Shown: positions 47,045 through 56,044, counted from the stretch's first letter. The stretch is DNA of 64,000 bases from Fulvimarina manganoxydans (GCF_900176465.1 NZ_FWXR01000004.1:62001-126000), one strand, 5' to 3'. Program-made: numbers and translations. Notes: generated by a model from the letters alone, not told the origin.

Positions 47045-48631
47045 ATGGCTGACGGTATCAGCGGGGTCCCGCCGGCTTCATTCATGGAGACTATCGCGAT
47101 GGCGGCCGAGCGAGCCCTTCTCGAAGCGAGAGGGCTGTCGAAATATTTTCATGGCGTGACCGCGCTGGACGGCGTCGATTTCGACCTCCATGCCGGTGAA
47201 ATCCACGGGCTGCTCGGTGAGAACGGTGCCGGAAAGTCCACGCTGATCAAGGTTCTCACCGGCGCCTATCGCCGGGACGACGGGCGGGTGAGCCTCGACG
47301 GGGCGCCGATCGACCCGCGCGACGTGATGGACGCCCAGTCGCTCGGCATCGGTACGGTCTATCAGGAGGTCAATCTCCTGCCGAACCTGACCGTCGCGGA
47401 AAATCTGTTTCTGGGCCGAGAGCCCAAGCGCTTCGGCCTTGTCGATAGCCGCGCCATCAACAAGCGCTCGCGTGAGATCCTTGAAGGCTATGGCCTGTCG
47501 ATCGACGTCTCCGCGCTTCTGTCGACCTATTCCGTCGCGGTTCGCCAGATCGTGGCGATCGCCCGAGCCGTCGATATTTCCGGTAAGGTCCTTATCCTCG
47601 ACGAGCCGACGGCCAGCCTCGATGCGGCGGAGGTCGACCGGCTCTTCGCCATCTTGAGCGACCTCAAGGCGCGGGGCCTTGGGATCATCTTCATCACCCA
47701 TTTCTTCGATCAGGTCTATCGTATCTGCGACCGCGTGACCGTTTTGCGCAACGGCCGGCTGGTCGGCTCGCGCCCGCTCGAAAGCCTGAAGCGGATCGAA
47801 CTCGTCTCGATGATGCTCGGGCGCGAACTGGAGTCCGCCGAAAGCGGCGATCATGGCCGCGCGAGCGAGGTCAGGGGCGAGGTCGTCGCCGCTTTTAAAA
47901 AGGTCGGCAAAAAGGGCCGCATCGCGCCCTTCGATATCGAGGTGCGGCGGGGCGAAGTCCTGGGCATTGCCGGGCTCCTCGGCTCGGGCCGGACGGAGAG
48001 CGCCGAATTGATGTTCGGCATTCACGAGCCGGACACCGGAGCGATCGAGATCGATGGCGCCAAGACCAGCCTGGGCTCGCCGCGCGATGCCATTCGCAAG
48101 GGCTTCGGCTTCTGTCCCGAAGACCGCAAGCAGGATGGCATCATCGACGATCTCTCGGTGCGCGAGAATATTGCGTTGGCGCTCCAGGCTCGGCGTGGCT
48201 GGGCCAAGCCGCTTTCGCGCCGCGAACAGGACGCGCTGGCCGATCGCTATATCGAAGCGCTCGACATCCGCACCTCCGATCGTGAAAAGCCGATCAAGTT
48301 CCTGTCAGGCGGCAATCAGCAGAAGGTGATCCTCGCCCGCTGGTTGGCCACCGATCCGCGCTTTCTCATTCTCGACGAGCCGACCAGAGGCATCGATGTG
48401 GGCGCCCATGCCGAAATCATCCGGTTGATCGAAGAGCTTTGCGCCGAAGGCATGGCGCTGGCCGTGATCTCGTCCGAGCTGGAAGAGCTCGTCGCCTATG
48501 CGACGCGCGTGCGCATCCTGGCTGATCGGCAGCATGTGGCAGAACTGGAAGGAGAGGACGTGTCCGCGAACGGGATCATGCGCGCCATCGCGGCCGCCGA
48601 AGGCGACAATACCGGCGAGGCACGCTCATGA
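47045..48631 (+). CDS. ytfR: Sugar ABC ATPase, YtfR-like (two ATPase domains)
   Basis: A fused double ABC ATPase of the RbsA/MglA/YtfR family (528 aa from ATG 47045; 515 or 510 aa from ATG 47084 or 47099). The first domain has GENGAGKSTLIKVLTGAY and LILDEPTASLD; the second has the degenerate GLLGSGRTES, signature LSGGNQQKVILARW and LILDEPTRGIDVG. The first conserved block (RALLEARGLSKYFHG) begins just after 47099, so that start may be the real one. Overlaps the following permease by ATGA. Confidence 0.9.
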   Translation: MADGISGVPPASFMETIAMAAERALLEARGLSKYFHGVTALDGVDFDLHAGEIHGLLGENGAGKSTLIKVLTGAYRRDDGRVSLDGAPIDPRDVMDAQSLGIGTVYQEVNLLPNLTVAENLFLGREPKRFGLVDSRAINKRSREILEGYGLSIDVSALLSTYSVAVRQIVAIARAVDISGKVLILDEPTASLDAAEVDRLFAILSDLKARGLGIIFITHFFDQVYRICDRVTVLRNGRLVGSRPLESLKRIELVSMMLGRELESAESGDHGRASEVRGEVVAAFKKVGKKGRIAPFDIEVRRGEVLGIAGLLGSGRTESAELMFGIHEPDTGAIEIDGAKTSLGSPRDAIRKGFGFCPEDRKQDGIIDDLSVRENIALALQARRGWAKPLSRREQDALADRYIEALDIRTSDREKPIKFLSGGNQQKVILARWLATDPRFLILDEPTRGIDVGAHAEIIRLIEELCAEGMALAVISSELEELVAYATRVRILADRQHVAELEGEDVSANGIMRAIAAAEGDNTGEARS

Positions 48632-49677
48632 ACGCCTCGCTTCGCTCCGGTCTCCTCCGGCTTGCCCCACAGATTGCGGCGCTCGCCGTTATCCTGGCGC
48701 TGTGCGCGGCCATCGCCCCCGGCTTCTTCGACATTTCCTTCGCCAATGGCCGCCTTTATGGCAGCCTCATCGACATTCTCAATCGCGGGGCGCCGACGGC
48801 TTTGCTCGCCATCGGCATGACGCTCGTCATCGCCACCAAGGGCATCGATCTGTCGGTGGGGGCCGTCATGGCGATCTGCGGCGCGACCGCCGCCGCCCTG
48901 ATCACGAGCGGCTACGGCCTTCCCGCAACGCTCGCTTTGACGCTCGCCACCGGTATTGTGTGTGGCCTTTGGAACGGCGCCCTTGTCGCCTTTCTCGGCA
49001 TTCAGCCGATCATCGCAACCCTCATCCTGATGGTGGCCGGGCGCGGGATCGCTCAGCTCATCACCGAAGGCGTCATCCTGACCTTCAACGATCAGGGTCT
49101 GATCTTTGTAGGCAGCGGCATTCTCTTCGGTGTGCCGATGCCCGTTGTTCTCTGGATTCTCATCGCGCTGGCCGTCGGGCTTGCCGTGCGCTTCAGCGCG
49201 CTCGGCATGTTGATCGAGGCGGTCGGCGTCAATCGGCGGGCCGCATATCTTTCGGGTGTCGGCACTGCGGGCCTGCTTCTCGCCGTCTATGCCCTGTCGG
49301 GCTTTTGCGCCGCGATCGCCGGGACGATCGCGGCCGCCGACATTCGCGGCGCCGATGCCAATAATGCAGGCCTCTGGCTGGAACTCGACGCGATCCTCGC
49401 GGTCGTTATTGGCGGCAACTCGCTTCTCGGTGGACGTTTTTCGATCGTCGGGTCCCTGGTCGGCGCGATGATCATCCAGTCGATCAATACCGGCATTCTG
49501 CTTTCGGGCTATCCGCCGGAATTCAATCTCGTCATCAAGGCGGTCATCATCGTCGCCATCCTCGTCCTGCAATCTCCAACGAGCCGCGCTTTCCTGGCGT
49601 TTGCCTGGCGCAAGCGCAGCTCGGCCTCGCAAGAGGCGGCAGGACAACAGCCAGCTCCGGGGAGACAGGCATCATGA
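48628..49677 (+). CDS. ytfT: Sugar ABC permease, YtfT-like
   Basis: A 349-aa RbsC-family permease with about ten helices. GMTLVIATKGIDLSVGAVMA and AVVIGGNSLLGGRFSIVGSL are family motifs. Both ends are coupled to neighbours by 4-base overlaps (ytfR before, yjfF after). Paired with YjfF it forms a heterodimeric channel, as in the E. coli galactofuranose system. Confidence 0.87.
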   Translation: MNASLRSGLLRLAPQIAALAVILALCAAIAPGFFDISFANGRLYGSLIDILNRGAPTALLAIGMTLVIATKGIDLSVGAVMAICGATAAALITSGYGLPATLALTLATGIVCGLWNGALVAFLGIQPIIATLILMVAGRGIAQLITEGVILTFNDQGLIFVGSGILFGVPMPVVLWILIALAVGLAVRFSALGMLIEAVGVNRRAAYLSGVGTAGLLLAVYALSGFCAAIAGTIAAADIRGADANNAGLWLELDAILAVVIGGNSLLGGRFSIVGSLVGAMIIQSINTGILLSGYPPEFNLVIKAVIIVAILVLQSPTSRAFLAFAWRKRSSASQEAAGQQPAPGRQAS

Positions 49678-50660
49678 TCGGGTCCCGCTATCTTCCGCTT
49701 CTGACGACGCTGGCGATCTTCATCCTAGCTTATGCCCTGTGCATCGCCCAGTTCCCGAACATGCTGTCGACGCGCGTGCTCGGCAATCTCCTGACGGATA
49801 ATGCGTTTCTCGGGATCGCCGCGGTTGGCATGACCTTCGTCATCCTGTCCGGCGGCATCGATCTCTCGATCGGGTCGGTCATCGCCTTTTGCGGCGTGTT
49901 TCTGGCGGTCGGCATGGGCGAATGGGGCATCCCGCCGGTTCTGGCGATCGTCCTCCTCCTTGTCATCGTGACGGCCTTCGGCGCGACCATGGGGGCAATG
50001 ATCCACTATCTTGCCATGCCAGCCTTCATCGTGACTCTGGCGGGCATGTTCTTTGCGCGCGGCATGGCCTTTCTGCTCTCCACCGCCTCCGTGCCGATCA
50101 ACGCACCCCTCTATGACACGCTGCAGAGCCTATATTTCCGCATGCCCGGCGGCGGACGCCTGACCTTCATCGGTATGGTGATGCTGGCGGTCTTTATCGG
50201 CGGCATGATCCTCGCCCATCGCACGCGCTTCGGGCGCAATGTCTATGCGATCGGCGGCAATGTGCAGTCGGCCGAGCTGATGGGCGTGCCGGTCGCGGCG
50301 ACGACGATCGGCATCTATGCCCTGTCGAGCTTCCTCGCCGGAATTTCAGGGATCGTCTTCTCCATCTATACCTCGGCGGGCTACTCGCTCGCGGCCGTCG
50401 GCGTGGAGTTGGACGCCATCGCTGCGGTCGTCATCGGGGGGACCATTCTGACCGGCGGGTCGGGGTTTGTCGCCGGCACGTTTCTCGGTATCCTCGTCAT
50501 GGGTCTGATTCAGACTTATATCGTATTCGATGGAACTCTCTCGAGCTGGTGGACAAAAATCGTGATCGGCCTTTTGCTGTTCAGTTTCATTGTGCTCCAG
50601 CGCGGCTTGGTCTGGTTCACCGAACGGCGCGCCAACGCCGCTGCTGCGGCGCACGCATGA
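49674..50660 (+). CDS. yjfF: Sugar ABC permease, YjfF-like
   Basis: A 328-aa RbsC-family permease with about ten helices; GMTFVILSGGIDLSIGSVIAF shares the consensus motif with YtfT, and AVVIGGTILTGGSGFVAGT is the matching C-terminal one. Two different permeases with one ATPase is the arrangement of ytfQRT-yjfF. Its stop overlaps the regulator gene by ATGA. Confidence 0.87.
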   Translation: MIGSRYLPLLTTLAIFILAYALCIAQFPNMLSTRVLGNLLTDNAFLGIAAVGMTFVILSGGIDLSIGSVIAFCGVFLAVGMGEWGIPPVLAIVLLLVIVTAFGATMGAMIHYLAMPAFIVTLAGMFFARGMAFLLSTASVPINAPLYDTLQSLYFRMPGGGRLTFIGMVMLAVFIGGMILAHRTRFGRNVYAIGGNVQSAELMGVPVAATTIGIYALSSFLAGISGIVFSIYTSAGYSLAAVGVELDAIAAVVIGGTILTGGSGFVAGTFLGILVMGLIQTYIVFDGTLSSWWTKIVIGLLLFSFIVLQRGLVWFTERRANAAAAAHA

Positions 50661-51394
50661 CTGGCCTCCTGCGGGCCCTCGCGCCCGAGGCCGCTTCGCG
50701 AACGAGCCACGCCCATGTGGTGGCGAGCCTCGGACGCCAGATCGTCTCCGGCTATTTTCCGCCCGGCACCATCCTGCCCGGCGACAAGGATCTCGGCGAA
50801 CGCTTCGGCGTGTCGCGAACCGTCCTGCGCGAAGCGATGAAGACGCTCGCGGCCAAACGCCTGATCGAGGCGAAGACGCGAGTTGGCACCAAGGTGCTTG
50901 AGCCTGAGCGGTGGAACCTTCTCGACTCGGATGTCTTGCGCTGGCGAGTGGAGACCGGGCTCGACAAAGGCTTCATCGAGGATCTGGCGGCCATGCGCCT
51001 CGCCTTTGAGCCCGAGGCTGCAGCCCTTGCGGCCCGCCGCGCCACCGCCGAGGACATCGCACGGCTGCATGCCATCGTCGACGAACTCGGCGATCTCGGC
51101 CATGACCGAGCCAGCATCGCCTACGTGGATCTCGACTTTCACATCGCGATTGCCGACACCTCGCGCAATCCCTTCATGCGCGCGACGAGCGGCCTTATCG
51201 AGGCCGCACTGTCCATCGCACTCCGGCTGAGCTCGCCCGCCGACAATCCCGAACTTATCACGGACCTTGCAAAGAGCCACCGGCGTATCGTCGATGCCAT
51301 CGAATCGGGCGACGAAGACAATGCCAGACGCGCCATGCGCGACGTCATCGAGCTTGGCGCGACGAGGACCCAGCAGGCGCTCGGGAAAGAGTAA
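50657..51394 (+). CDS. GntR-family regulator, FadR/FCD subfamily
   Basis: A 245-aa regulator with an N-terminal winged helix (about 20-85: LGERFGVSRTVLREAMKTLA) and a C-terminal FCD ligand domain (about 100-235) with likely metal ligands in DLDFHIAIA and AKSHRRIVDAI. Such proteins bind palindromic operators and respond to small sugars or acids. Coupled to the yjfF stop, so it probably controls this transporter operon. Confidence 0.88.
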   Translation: MTGLLRALAPEAASRTSHAHVVASLGRQIVSGYFPPGTILPGDKDLGERFGVSRTVLREAMKTLAAKRLIEAKTRVGTKVLEPERWNLLDSDVLRWRVETGLDKGFIEDLAAMRLAFEPEAAALAARRATAEDIARLHAIVDELGDLGHDRASIAYVDLDFHIAIADTSRNPFMRATSGLIEAALSIALRLSSPADNPELITDLAKSHRRIVDAIESGDEDNARRAMRDVIELGATRTQQALGKE

Positions 51395-51608
51395 GGGCTC
51401 GTCCCGTCGCTCGCAGCTTGGAGAATGCCGACCGGCTGAAATATCAAGCGGCCACTCCCGAGATGCTGCAGCCGATCAGTGCGGTGCCGTTTGCCCTTGA
51501 TCAAACGATGGGTGCTCCACGACGCGCCGCGTCGGGAGAGACCAACCAAAGCCCCCGCTCCGTCATGTGGTGCAGATCGCCAATGGTTCTCTCCGGGGAG
51601 GCGGGTTT

Positions 51609-53030
51609 ATGTCGGACAGGCAGAGCCAAGCGAAGGCTGATCGGTCGACACAGTGTCCATCATCGATGCCCACTGTGAGGACGCCATTGTTGCACCTATT
51701 TATTGCGCAATGGAACGCCGGGGCGACGATGGTCGACCTGGCCACCGACAGGGAATTTGCCGACATGACCACGACGATGCTCTCCACTTTGGGCGTGGAG
51801 CCGGCCCTTTCCTTGGGATCGGACGAAGCTGAATTCTGGCCGTCGCAGCGGACGGAGGTTCTCGACTGGTTGATCCGGCGCACCCATCAGGAGCGCTTTG
51901 TCGACGTAATCCTTCAGGAGTTGTGCGAGCGGCTTCTCGGAATGGGCGTCCCGGTGGCGCGTATGACGCTTCATCTGCGCGTTCAGCACCCTCAATGGCA
52001 GGGTGCGCGTATTCTTTGGCGCAAGGGCGTCGAAGAGATGGATCTCGAGACCTTCGGTCATGGAACGCTGGATGGGAAGGAGTATCACGACAGTCCGGTT
52101 GCCGAGATACACCGCGGCGCGGCCTTCTTGCGAGAGCGTTTGACCGGTCCCAGCGCTTCACATCGCTACGACCTCTTCGACACGTTGCGTCAGGAAGGGC
52201 TGACCGACTATGCCGCCTGGCCGATCGAGCATACGCTCGGGCGTCAGCATGTGGTGACTTTTGCGAGCGACGCGCCCGGCGGCTTTTCCGATGCGGATAT
52301 CGAGATGCTGTCCGATCTCGTGCCGGCGATCGCGGTGACCAGCGAGGTCAGGCTGAAGAATCGCCTCGCGCGCACCCTTTTGGAAACTTATGTCGGACCG
52401 CACGCCGCCGAGCAGATCCTCGCCGGAGCGATTACGCGCGGCAGCGGATCGACGGTCGCCGCGGCGATCATGGTCTGCGACATGCGCGATTTTACGTCGA
52501 TCTCCGAGCTGTGGCCGCGCGACGACGTGATCGATCTCCTGAACGGGTATTTCGACGCCATGTGCGAGCCGATCGAGGCCCATGGCGGCGAGATCCTGAA
52601 ATTCATCGGGGACGGTCTTCTGGCGATCTTTCCGCTGGATCGGCCGAGCGCCTGCGCCGATCTCCTCAAGGCGGTGGCCGAAGCACAGCGCTCGATGGCG
52701 TCGCTCAACGAACGGCTCGTCTCCGACGGTCGCGAGCCGCTGGACTATGGAATTGGGGTCCATGTGGGCGACGTCATGTATGGCAATATCGGCTCGCGCA
52801 AGCGGCTCGACTTCACGGTCATCGGGCCGGCGGTCAACACGGCCTCGCGGCTTGAAAGCCTGACCAAGATCTTGAGGCAGCGCGTTCTCGTCTCGCGCGC
52901 CTTCGCCGAGAAGGCAGGATGCTTCCAGGCGCTCGAATCGCTCGGCCGTCACGCTTTGCGGGGGCTGGACAAGGAGGTCGAGGTCTTCGCCTTCAAGGCG
53001 GATACATGCGAGTATCGGGCCGAAGGATAA
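51609..53030 (+). CDS. Adenylate/guanylate cyclase, soluble
   Basis: A 473-aa protein with an N-terminal GAF-like sensor region (about 75-270: ILQELCERLLGMGVPVARM) and a class III cyclase domain (about 290-455). Catalytic features are VCDMRDFTSIS, GGEILKFIGDGLLAIF (metal Asp and adenine-selecting Lys) and VIGPAVNTASRLES. No membrane segment, so it senses a cytoplasmic cue and most likely makes cAMP. ATG at 51609 follows GGGGAG. Many rhizobia carry several copies of this architecture. Confidence 0.9.
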   Translation: MSDRQSQAKADRSTQCPSSMPTVRTPLLHLFIAQWNAGATMVDLATDREFADMTTTMLSTLGVEPALSLGSDEAEFWPSQRTEVLDWLIRRTHQERFVDVILQELCERLLGMGVPVARMTLHLRVQHPQWQGARILWRKGVEEMDLETFGHGTLDGKEYHDSPVAEIHRGAAFLRERLTGPSASHRYDLFDTLRQEGLTDYAAWPIEHTLGRQHVVTFASDAPGGFSDADIEMLSDLVPAIAVTSEVRLKNRLARTLLETYVGPHAAEQILAGAITRGSGSTVAAAIMVCDMRDFTSISELWPRDDVIDLLNGYFDAMCEPIEAHGGEILKFIGDGLLAIFPLDRPSACADLLKAVAEAQRSMASLNERLVSDGREPLDYGIGVHVGDVMYGNIGSRKRLDFTVIGPAVNTASRLESLTKILRQRVLVSRAFAEKAGCFQALESLGRHALRGLDKEVEVFAFKADTCEYRAEG

Positions 53031-53033
53031 GCA

Positions 53034-53058
53034 AAAGGGCGCCCGGCGGGCGCCCTTT
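53034..53058. terminator. Bidirectional terminator hairpin, 11-bp stem
   Basis: AAAGGGCGCCC and GGGCGCCCTTT form a perfect stem with a 3-base loop between the convergent cyclase and the 87-aa gene. T-runs flank it on both strands (TTTAA, and TTTTGC on the minus strand). Confidence 0.75.
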
Positions 53059-53082
53059 AATGCTTCCGAGCGCTTCGAGCGG

Positions 53083-53346
53083 TCAGTCCGCGGTCTTGAC
53101 GATCACCGGTACGAGGAGGTCGCCCCAATTTCCGTTGCCGGAGTGGTGGCGCGCGGAGCGCACGAGCTCCACGGAGACGCCGGCCTCGACAGCCTTCATC
53201 ACCGACTGATTGAGGCGATGCAGGTCGTTCGCCAGCATGCGGATGGCCTGCTGCTGGCTGTCGTCCATCGCACTGGACTGCTCTTCGGCCCGCTCGCGCA
53301 CGAGGGTGCGCGGCCGCTCGCCAGGCTGAGTCTGATTGTCGCTCAT
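53083..53346 (-). CDS. Small conserved protein, 87 aa (tandem paralogue 1)
   Basis: An 87-aa protein with an Arg/Glu-rich N-terminal half, a helix (AIRMLANDLHRLNQSVMKAV) and a striking C-terminal block SARHHSGNGNWGDLLVP. It shares about three-quarters of its residues with the next gene. ATG at 53346 has GGGAGA upstream. No family recognised. It ends at the bidirectional terminator. Confidence 0.75.
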   Translation of the reverse strand: MSDNQTQPGERPRTLVRERAEEQSSAMDDSQQQAIRMLANDLHRLNQSVMKAVEAGVSVELVRSARHHSGNGNWGDLLVPVIVKTAD

Positions 53347-53497
53347 GTCGTATCTCCCGTGGAACGATGGACCCGTTCTGGCCTGTCCGCTTTTGACGTG
53401 CAAGGCATGTGTCGATGTGTCGGACGGGGTTGAGGTTGGCATCCCGACGAGGAGAGGGGATGCCGCCCGACACGGCTCGTTCCACCTCGACCGTCGA

Positions 53498-53767
53498 TCA
53501 GCTCTCGCTTTTGAGGACCACGGGAATGAGCAGGTCGCCCCAATTGCCATTACCGGAATGATGGCGCGCCGAGCGCACGAGTTCGACCGAAACGCCGGCC
53601 TCGACTGCCCGCATCACGGCTTGGTTCAGCCGGTGCAGGTCGTTGGCGAGCATGCGAATCGCCGTCTGCTGACTTTCCTCCATGGCTGAGGACTGTTCCT
53701 CGGCGCGCTCGCGAACCCTTGTGCGTGGGCGCTGCTGCTCGTCCTTGATGTCGATGACTGCGCTCAT
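53498..53767 (-). CDS. Small conserved protein, 89 aa (tandem paralogue 2)
   Basis: A close paralogue of the downstream 87-aa protein, with the same RERAEEQSSAM segment, the same helix and the same SARHHSGNGNWGDLLIP block; only the first 12 residues and the last few differ. The ribosome site and its surroundings (GGGAGATGGACC before ATG) are also duplicated. Both genes are on the minus strand, 151 bases apart. Function unknown; the His-His-Ser-Gly-Asn-Gly-Asn-Trp block looks like a functional site. Confidence 0.75.
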   Translation of the reverse strand: MSAVIDIKDEQQRPRTRVRERAEEQSSAMEESQQTAIRMLANDLHRLNQAVMRAVEAGVSVELVRSARHHSGNGNWGDLLIPVVLKSES

Positions 53768-54022
53768 GGTCCATCTCCCTTTGTCGTCTATTCGACCGAA
53801 TTGGCCGTTTCGCGCTCTCGTTTCGGCGCGCTGCCCGATAGTCTGTAAAAATCGGTCATCACGCTTTAAGCGATTCATTCGCTCTTTCTTGCCGGCGACG
53901 CTCGTCTTCACTGTCGCCTTCAATTTGAAAGCCCTGCATGTGAGGAGTTTGCACCTTATTGCGCCTGCGAACAGGGCAGGCGGAGGCTAAGTGCCGCGAA
54001 TTCGGGTCAGCTTGTGGCGGGA

Positions 54023-54051
54023 TTGACAAAACGGGGCGGTCAAGTTGTAAA
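54023..54051 (+). promoter_or_regulatory. Sigma-70-type promoter upstream of the PrpR/ScfR-type gene
   Basis: TTGACA (54023-54028), a 17-base spacer and TGTAAA (54046-54051) form a good promoter with a perfect -35. Transcription would start near 54058 and give a leader of about 400 bases. The -10 is followed by two copies of AAAAGCTGT, which may bind a regulator. Confidence 0.55.
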
Positions 54052-54187
54052 AGCTGTCAAAAGCTGTGCCCTGTCCGCACCGTCCTTGAGATGGGAGGGT
54101 GGCGGTAGGGTTACTGAAATGCAACAGGATGGCGCGGTCTTTCATGTCTCTGAAATCTTGGTCAAAAACCCGCCGGAAAGCATATCC

Positions 54188-54203
54188 ATTTGCACATTTG
54201 CAA
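54188..54203. promoter_or_regulatory. ATTTGCA direct repeats (possible PccR/PrpR-type site)
   Basis: ATTTGCA occurs at 54188 and 54196. TTTGCAAA half-sites are known for PccR/PrpR/RamB regulators; here the second copy is TTTGCAA and the spacing (8 bases) is shorter than the published 12-base layout of PccR. As the regulator gene lies 250 bases downstream, self-control is plausible but not shown. Confidence 0.4.
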
Positions 54204-54265
54204 CGGAGTTTTCGTAGTCTCCTGGTAGACGTCCTCCGAAACGTGTCCAATTGGGAATTGGGACC

Positions 54266-54394
54266 ATGCTCGCCATCCTCATGCGCCTCGCGGAACAGGC
54301 TGCGGCCTTCCTCAGTCCGACCTATCATCCCGAGCGCCACTATATGCGTGGACCGGGGCCGGCATGCGCCAAGCGCCAGAAGCTGGTTGCCTGA
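54266..54394 (+). CDS. Putative small protein, 42 aa
   Basis: MLAILMRLAEQAAAFL begins a short frame ending QKLVA with a plausible protein-like composition (hydrophobic N-terminal helix, then a Pro/His/Arg tail HYMRGPGPACAKR). It is downstream of the promoter above and upstream of the regulator, so it would be in the same transcript. Weak ribosome site. Not recognised; may be noise. Confidence 0.35.
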   Translation: MLAILMRLAEQAAAFLSPTYHPERHYMRGPGPACAKRQKLVA

Positions 54395-54455
54395 TTCCCT
54401 GATTCTCAAGCCCTACCAGGGATCGCGCATCGCTCGGCGGAGCGCGGTCTGAGCC

Positions 54456-55886
54456 ATGGCGGAGAACAAGATCTTCGCCGGTCCTCGCATCCGGCGCATC
54501 CGCAATTCTCTCGGCCTGACCCAGACGGCGATGGCCGAGGCCCTCGGCATTTCGCCCTCCTACCTCAATCTCATCGAGCGCAATCAGCGGCCGCTGACCG
54601 TTCAGCTGATCCTGAAATTGTCCGAGACCTATGAGGTCGATGCCGGTGATCTGCAGGGCGGGCGCGGTGAGGTCTTCAATGAATTGAAGGCGATGTTCTC
54701 CGACCCTCTCTTGGCCGGAGAGCTTCCCGGCGAGCAGGAACTCGCCGAGATCACGGACGCGGCGCCGAATGTCTCGGCCGGCGTCCTGAAACTCTATCGC
54801 GCCTATCGCGAGCAGCAGACGCGCCTCTCCGATCTTTCCGCCTTGCTTGCGCGGGAGGGCCACGCAACGGCAATCGCCGGAACGCGGCTCCCGATCGACG
54901 AGGTCCACGAAGTCTTTGAAACCCGTCCGAACTTCTTCGCCGAGATCGAAACGGCGGCGGAAGCCTTCCACGGCGCACTCGGCGTCACGACCGGCGATGA
55001 TCTGTCGGCCGCGCTAAAGGGCTGGCTTCGCCGCGAACGCGAGATCAGCGTGCGCGTCCTGCCGGTCGCGACCATGCCCAACTGGCGTCGCCGCTTCGAC
55101 CGCCATTCCGGCCGGCTGTTTCTCTCCGAGCGTTTGTCCCACGCCGATCGGCAGCGCGAAATTGCCATGGAGGTCGCCCGCTACGCACTCTCCGAGGTGA
55201 TCGAGGCCGAAGGGAAGACCTTCAGCTTCTCCTCGAACGAGGCTCAGCGCCTCGCACGCTTCGAGCTCATGCGTTATGCCGCCCACTCGCTGGTGATGCC
55301 TTACGGCCTCTTTCATCAGGCGGCCCAGCGCCTTGCCTATGACGTCGACATTCTGGCGAGCCGGTTTCAGGTCTCCTTCGAACAGGCGGCCAATCGCCTG
55401 ACGACGCTTCAGCGGTCCGGTGCTCCGGGCCTGCCATTCTTTATGCTGGAGGTCGACAATGCCGGCAATCGCTTCCGCCGGGGCGGCGCGCGCGGCTTTC
55501 CCGTCCAGCGATTCGGCGGGGAGTGTCCCAAGCTGCCGATCCATGCGGCCTTCGCCCAGCCGGGTCAGGTGATCGTCGAGGCCGCCGAAATGCCGGACGG
55601 CACCGCTTTCCTGCTGGTCGCGCGCACGCTGGAGGGGCTGAGGGCTGGCTTCGAAGACCGCCCGCGACGCACCGCCATTCTGATCGGCTGCGATCTTCAG
55701 CTCAAAGACGAAACCATATACGGACGCCATCTCGTCGCCGCCGGGCGCGCCCATTCCACGCCCATCGGCCCGTCCTGCCGCTTGTGCGAACGCCAGGGAT
55801 GTCTCGCGCGCGCCGAACCGCCGCTCACCCGTCCTTTGGGGCTCGACGAAATGGCCACCGGCCTTTCCGCGTTTGACTTCCAGTGA
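54456..55886 (+). CDS. PrpR/ScfR-type short-chain fatty acyl regulator (XRE family)
   Basis: A 476-aa regulator: N-terminal helix-turn-helix (about 10-65: LGLTQTAMAEALGISPSYLN), a central IrrE/ImmA-like domain (about 165-310) that lacks the catalytic HExxH motif, and a C-terminal DUF2083 domain with CRLCERQGCLARAEPPLTRPLG. This set is typical of regulators that sense short-chain acyl-CoA and control propionate or acetate metabolism; the C-terminal cysteines bind an iron-sulfur cluster in mycobacterial PrpR. Its natural targets here are unknown, but mce lies in the same window. Confidence 0.82.
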   Translation: MAENKIFAGPRIRRIRNSLGLTQTAMAEALGISPSYLNLIERNQRPLTVQLILKLSETYEVDAGDLQGGRGEVFNELKAMFSDPLLAGELPGEQELAEITDAAPNVSAGVLKLYRAYREQQTRLSDLSALLAREGHATAIAGTRLPIDEVHEVFETRPNFFAEIETAAEAFHGALGVTTGDDLSAALKGWLRREREISVRVLPVATMPNWRRRFDRHSGRLFLSERLSHADRQREIAMEVARYALSEVIEAEGKTFSFSSNEAQRLARFELMRYAAHSLVMPYGLFHQAAQRLAYDVDILASRFQVSFEQAANRLTTLQRSGAPGLPFFMLEVDNAGNRFRRGGARGFPVQRFGGECPKLPIHAAFAQPGQVIVEAAEMPDGTAFLLVARTLEGLRAGFEDRPRRTAILIGCDLQLKDETIYGRHLVAAGRAHSTPIGPSCRLCERQGCLARAEPPLTRPLGLDEMATGLSAFDFQ

Positions 55887-56044
55887 GTGGCGCATCAAAT
55901 CGACCCCATGGGCCTCAAGGCCATGTGATGAGACCAAAGCATGGGCTTCGATAGGCAACTTCGTGACGGTTCGATGAACCTTTCCATCGAGCGTTCGTTC
56001 CGGCAGACCGGATAGACGTTTGCGGTAACCAGAGTAGAGACGAC

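Larger units (their letters stand above)
53768..54265. other. Gene-free region between the paralogue pair and the regulator
   Basis: About 500 bases. It contains a good sigma-70 promoter on the plus strand (54023-54051), a pair of TTTGCA-type repeats (54188-54203) and no convincing protein gene. Open frames with poor start sites were rejected. Confidence 0.5.

Noticed and set aside
54099-54452. A 117-residue plus-strand open frame before the PrpR/ScfR-type gene
   Set aside because: Ser/Arg-rich composition of an out-of-frame read; it overlaps the more protein-like 42-residue frame and has no good start.
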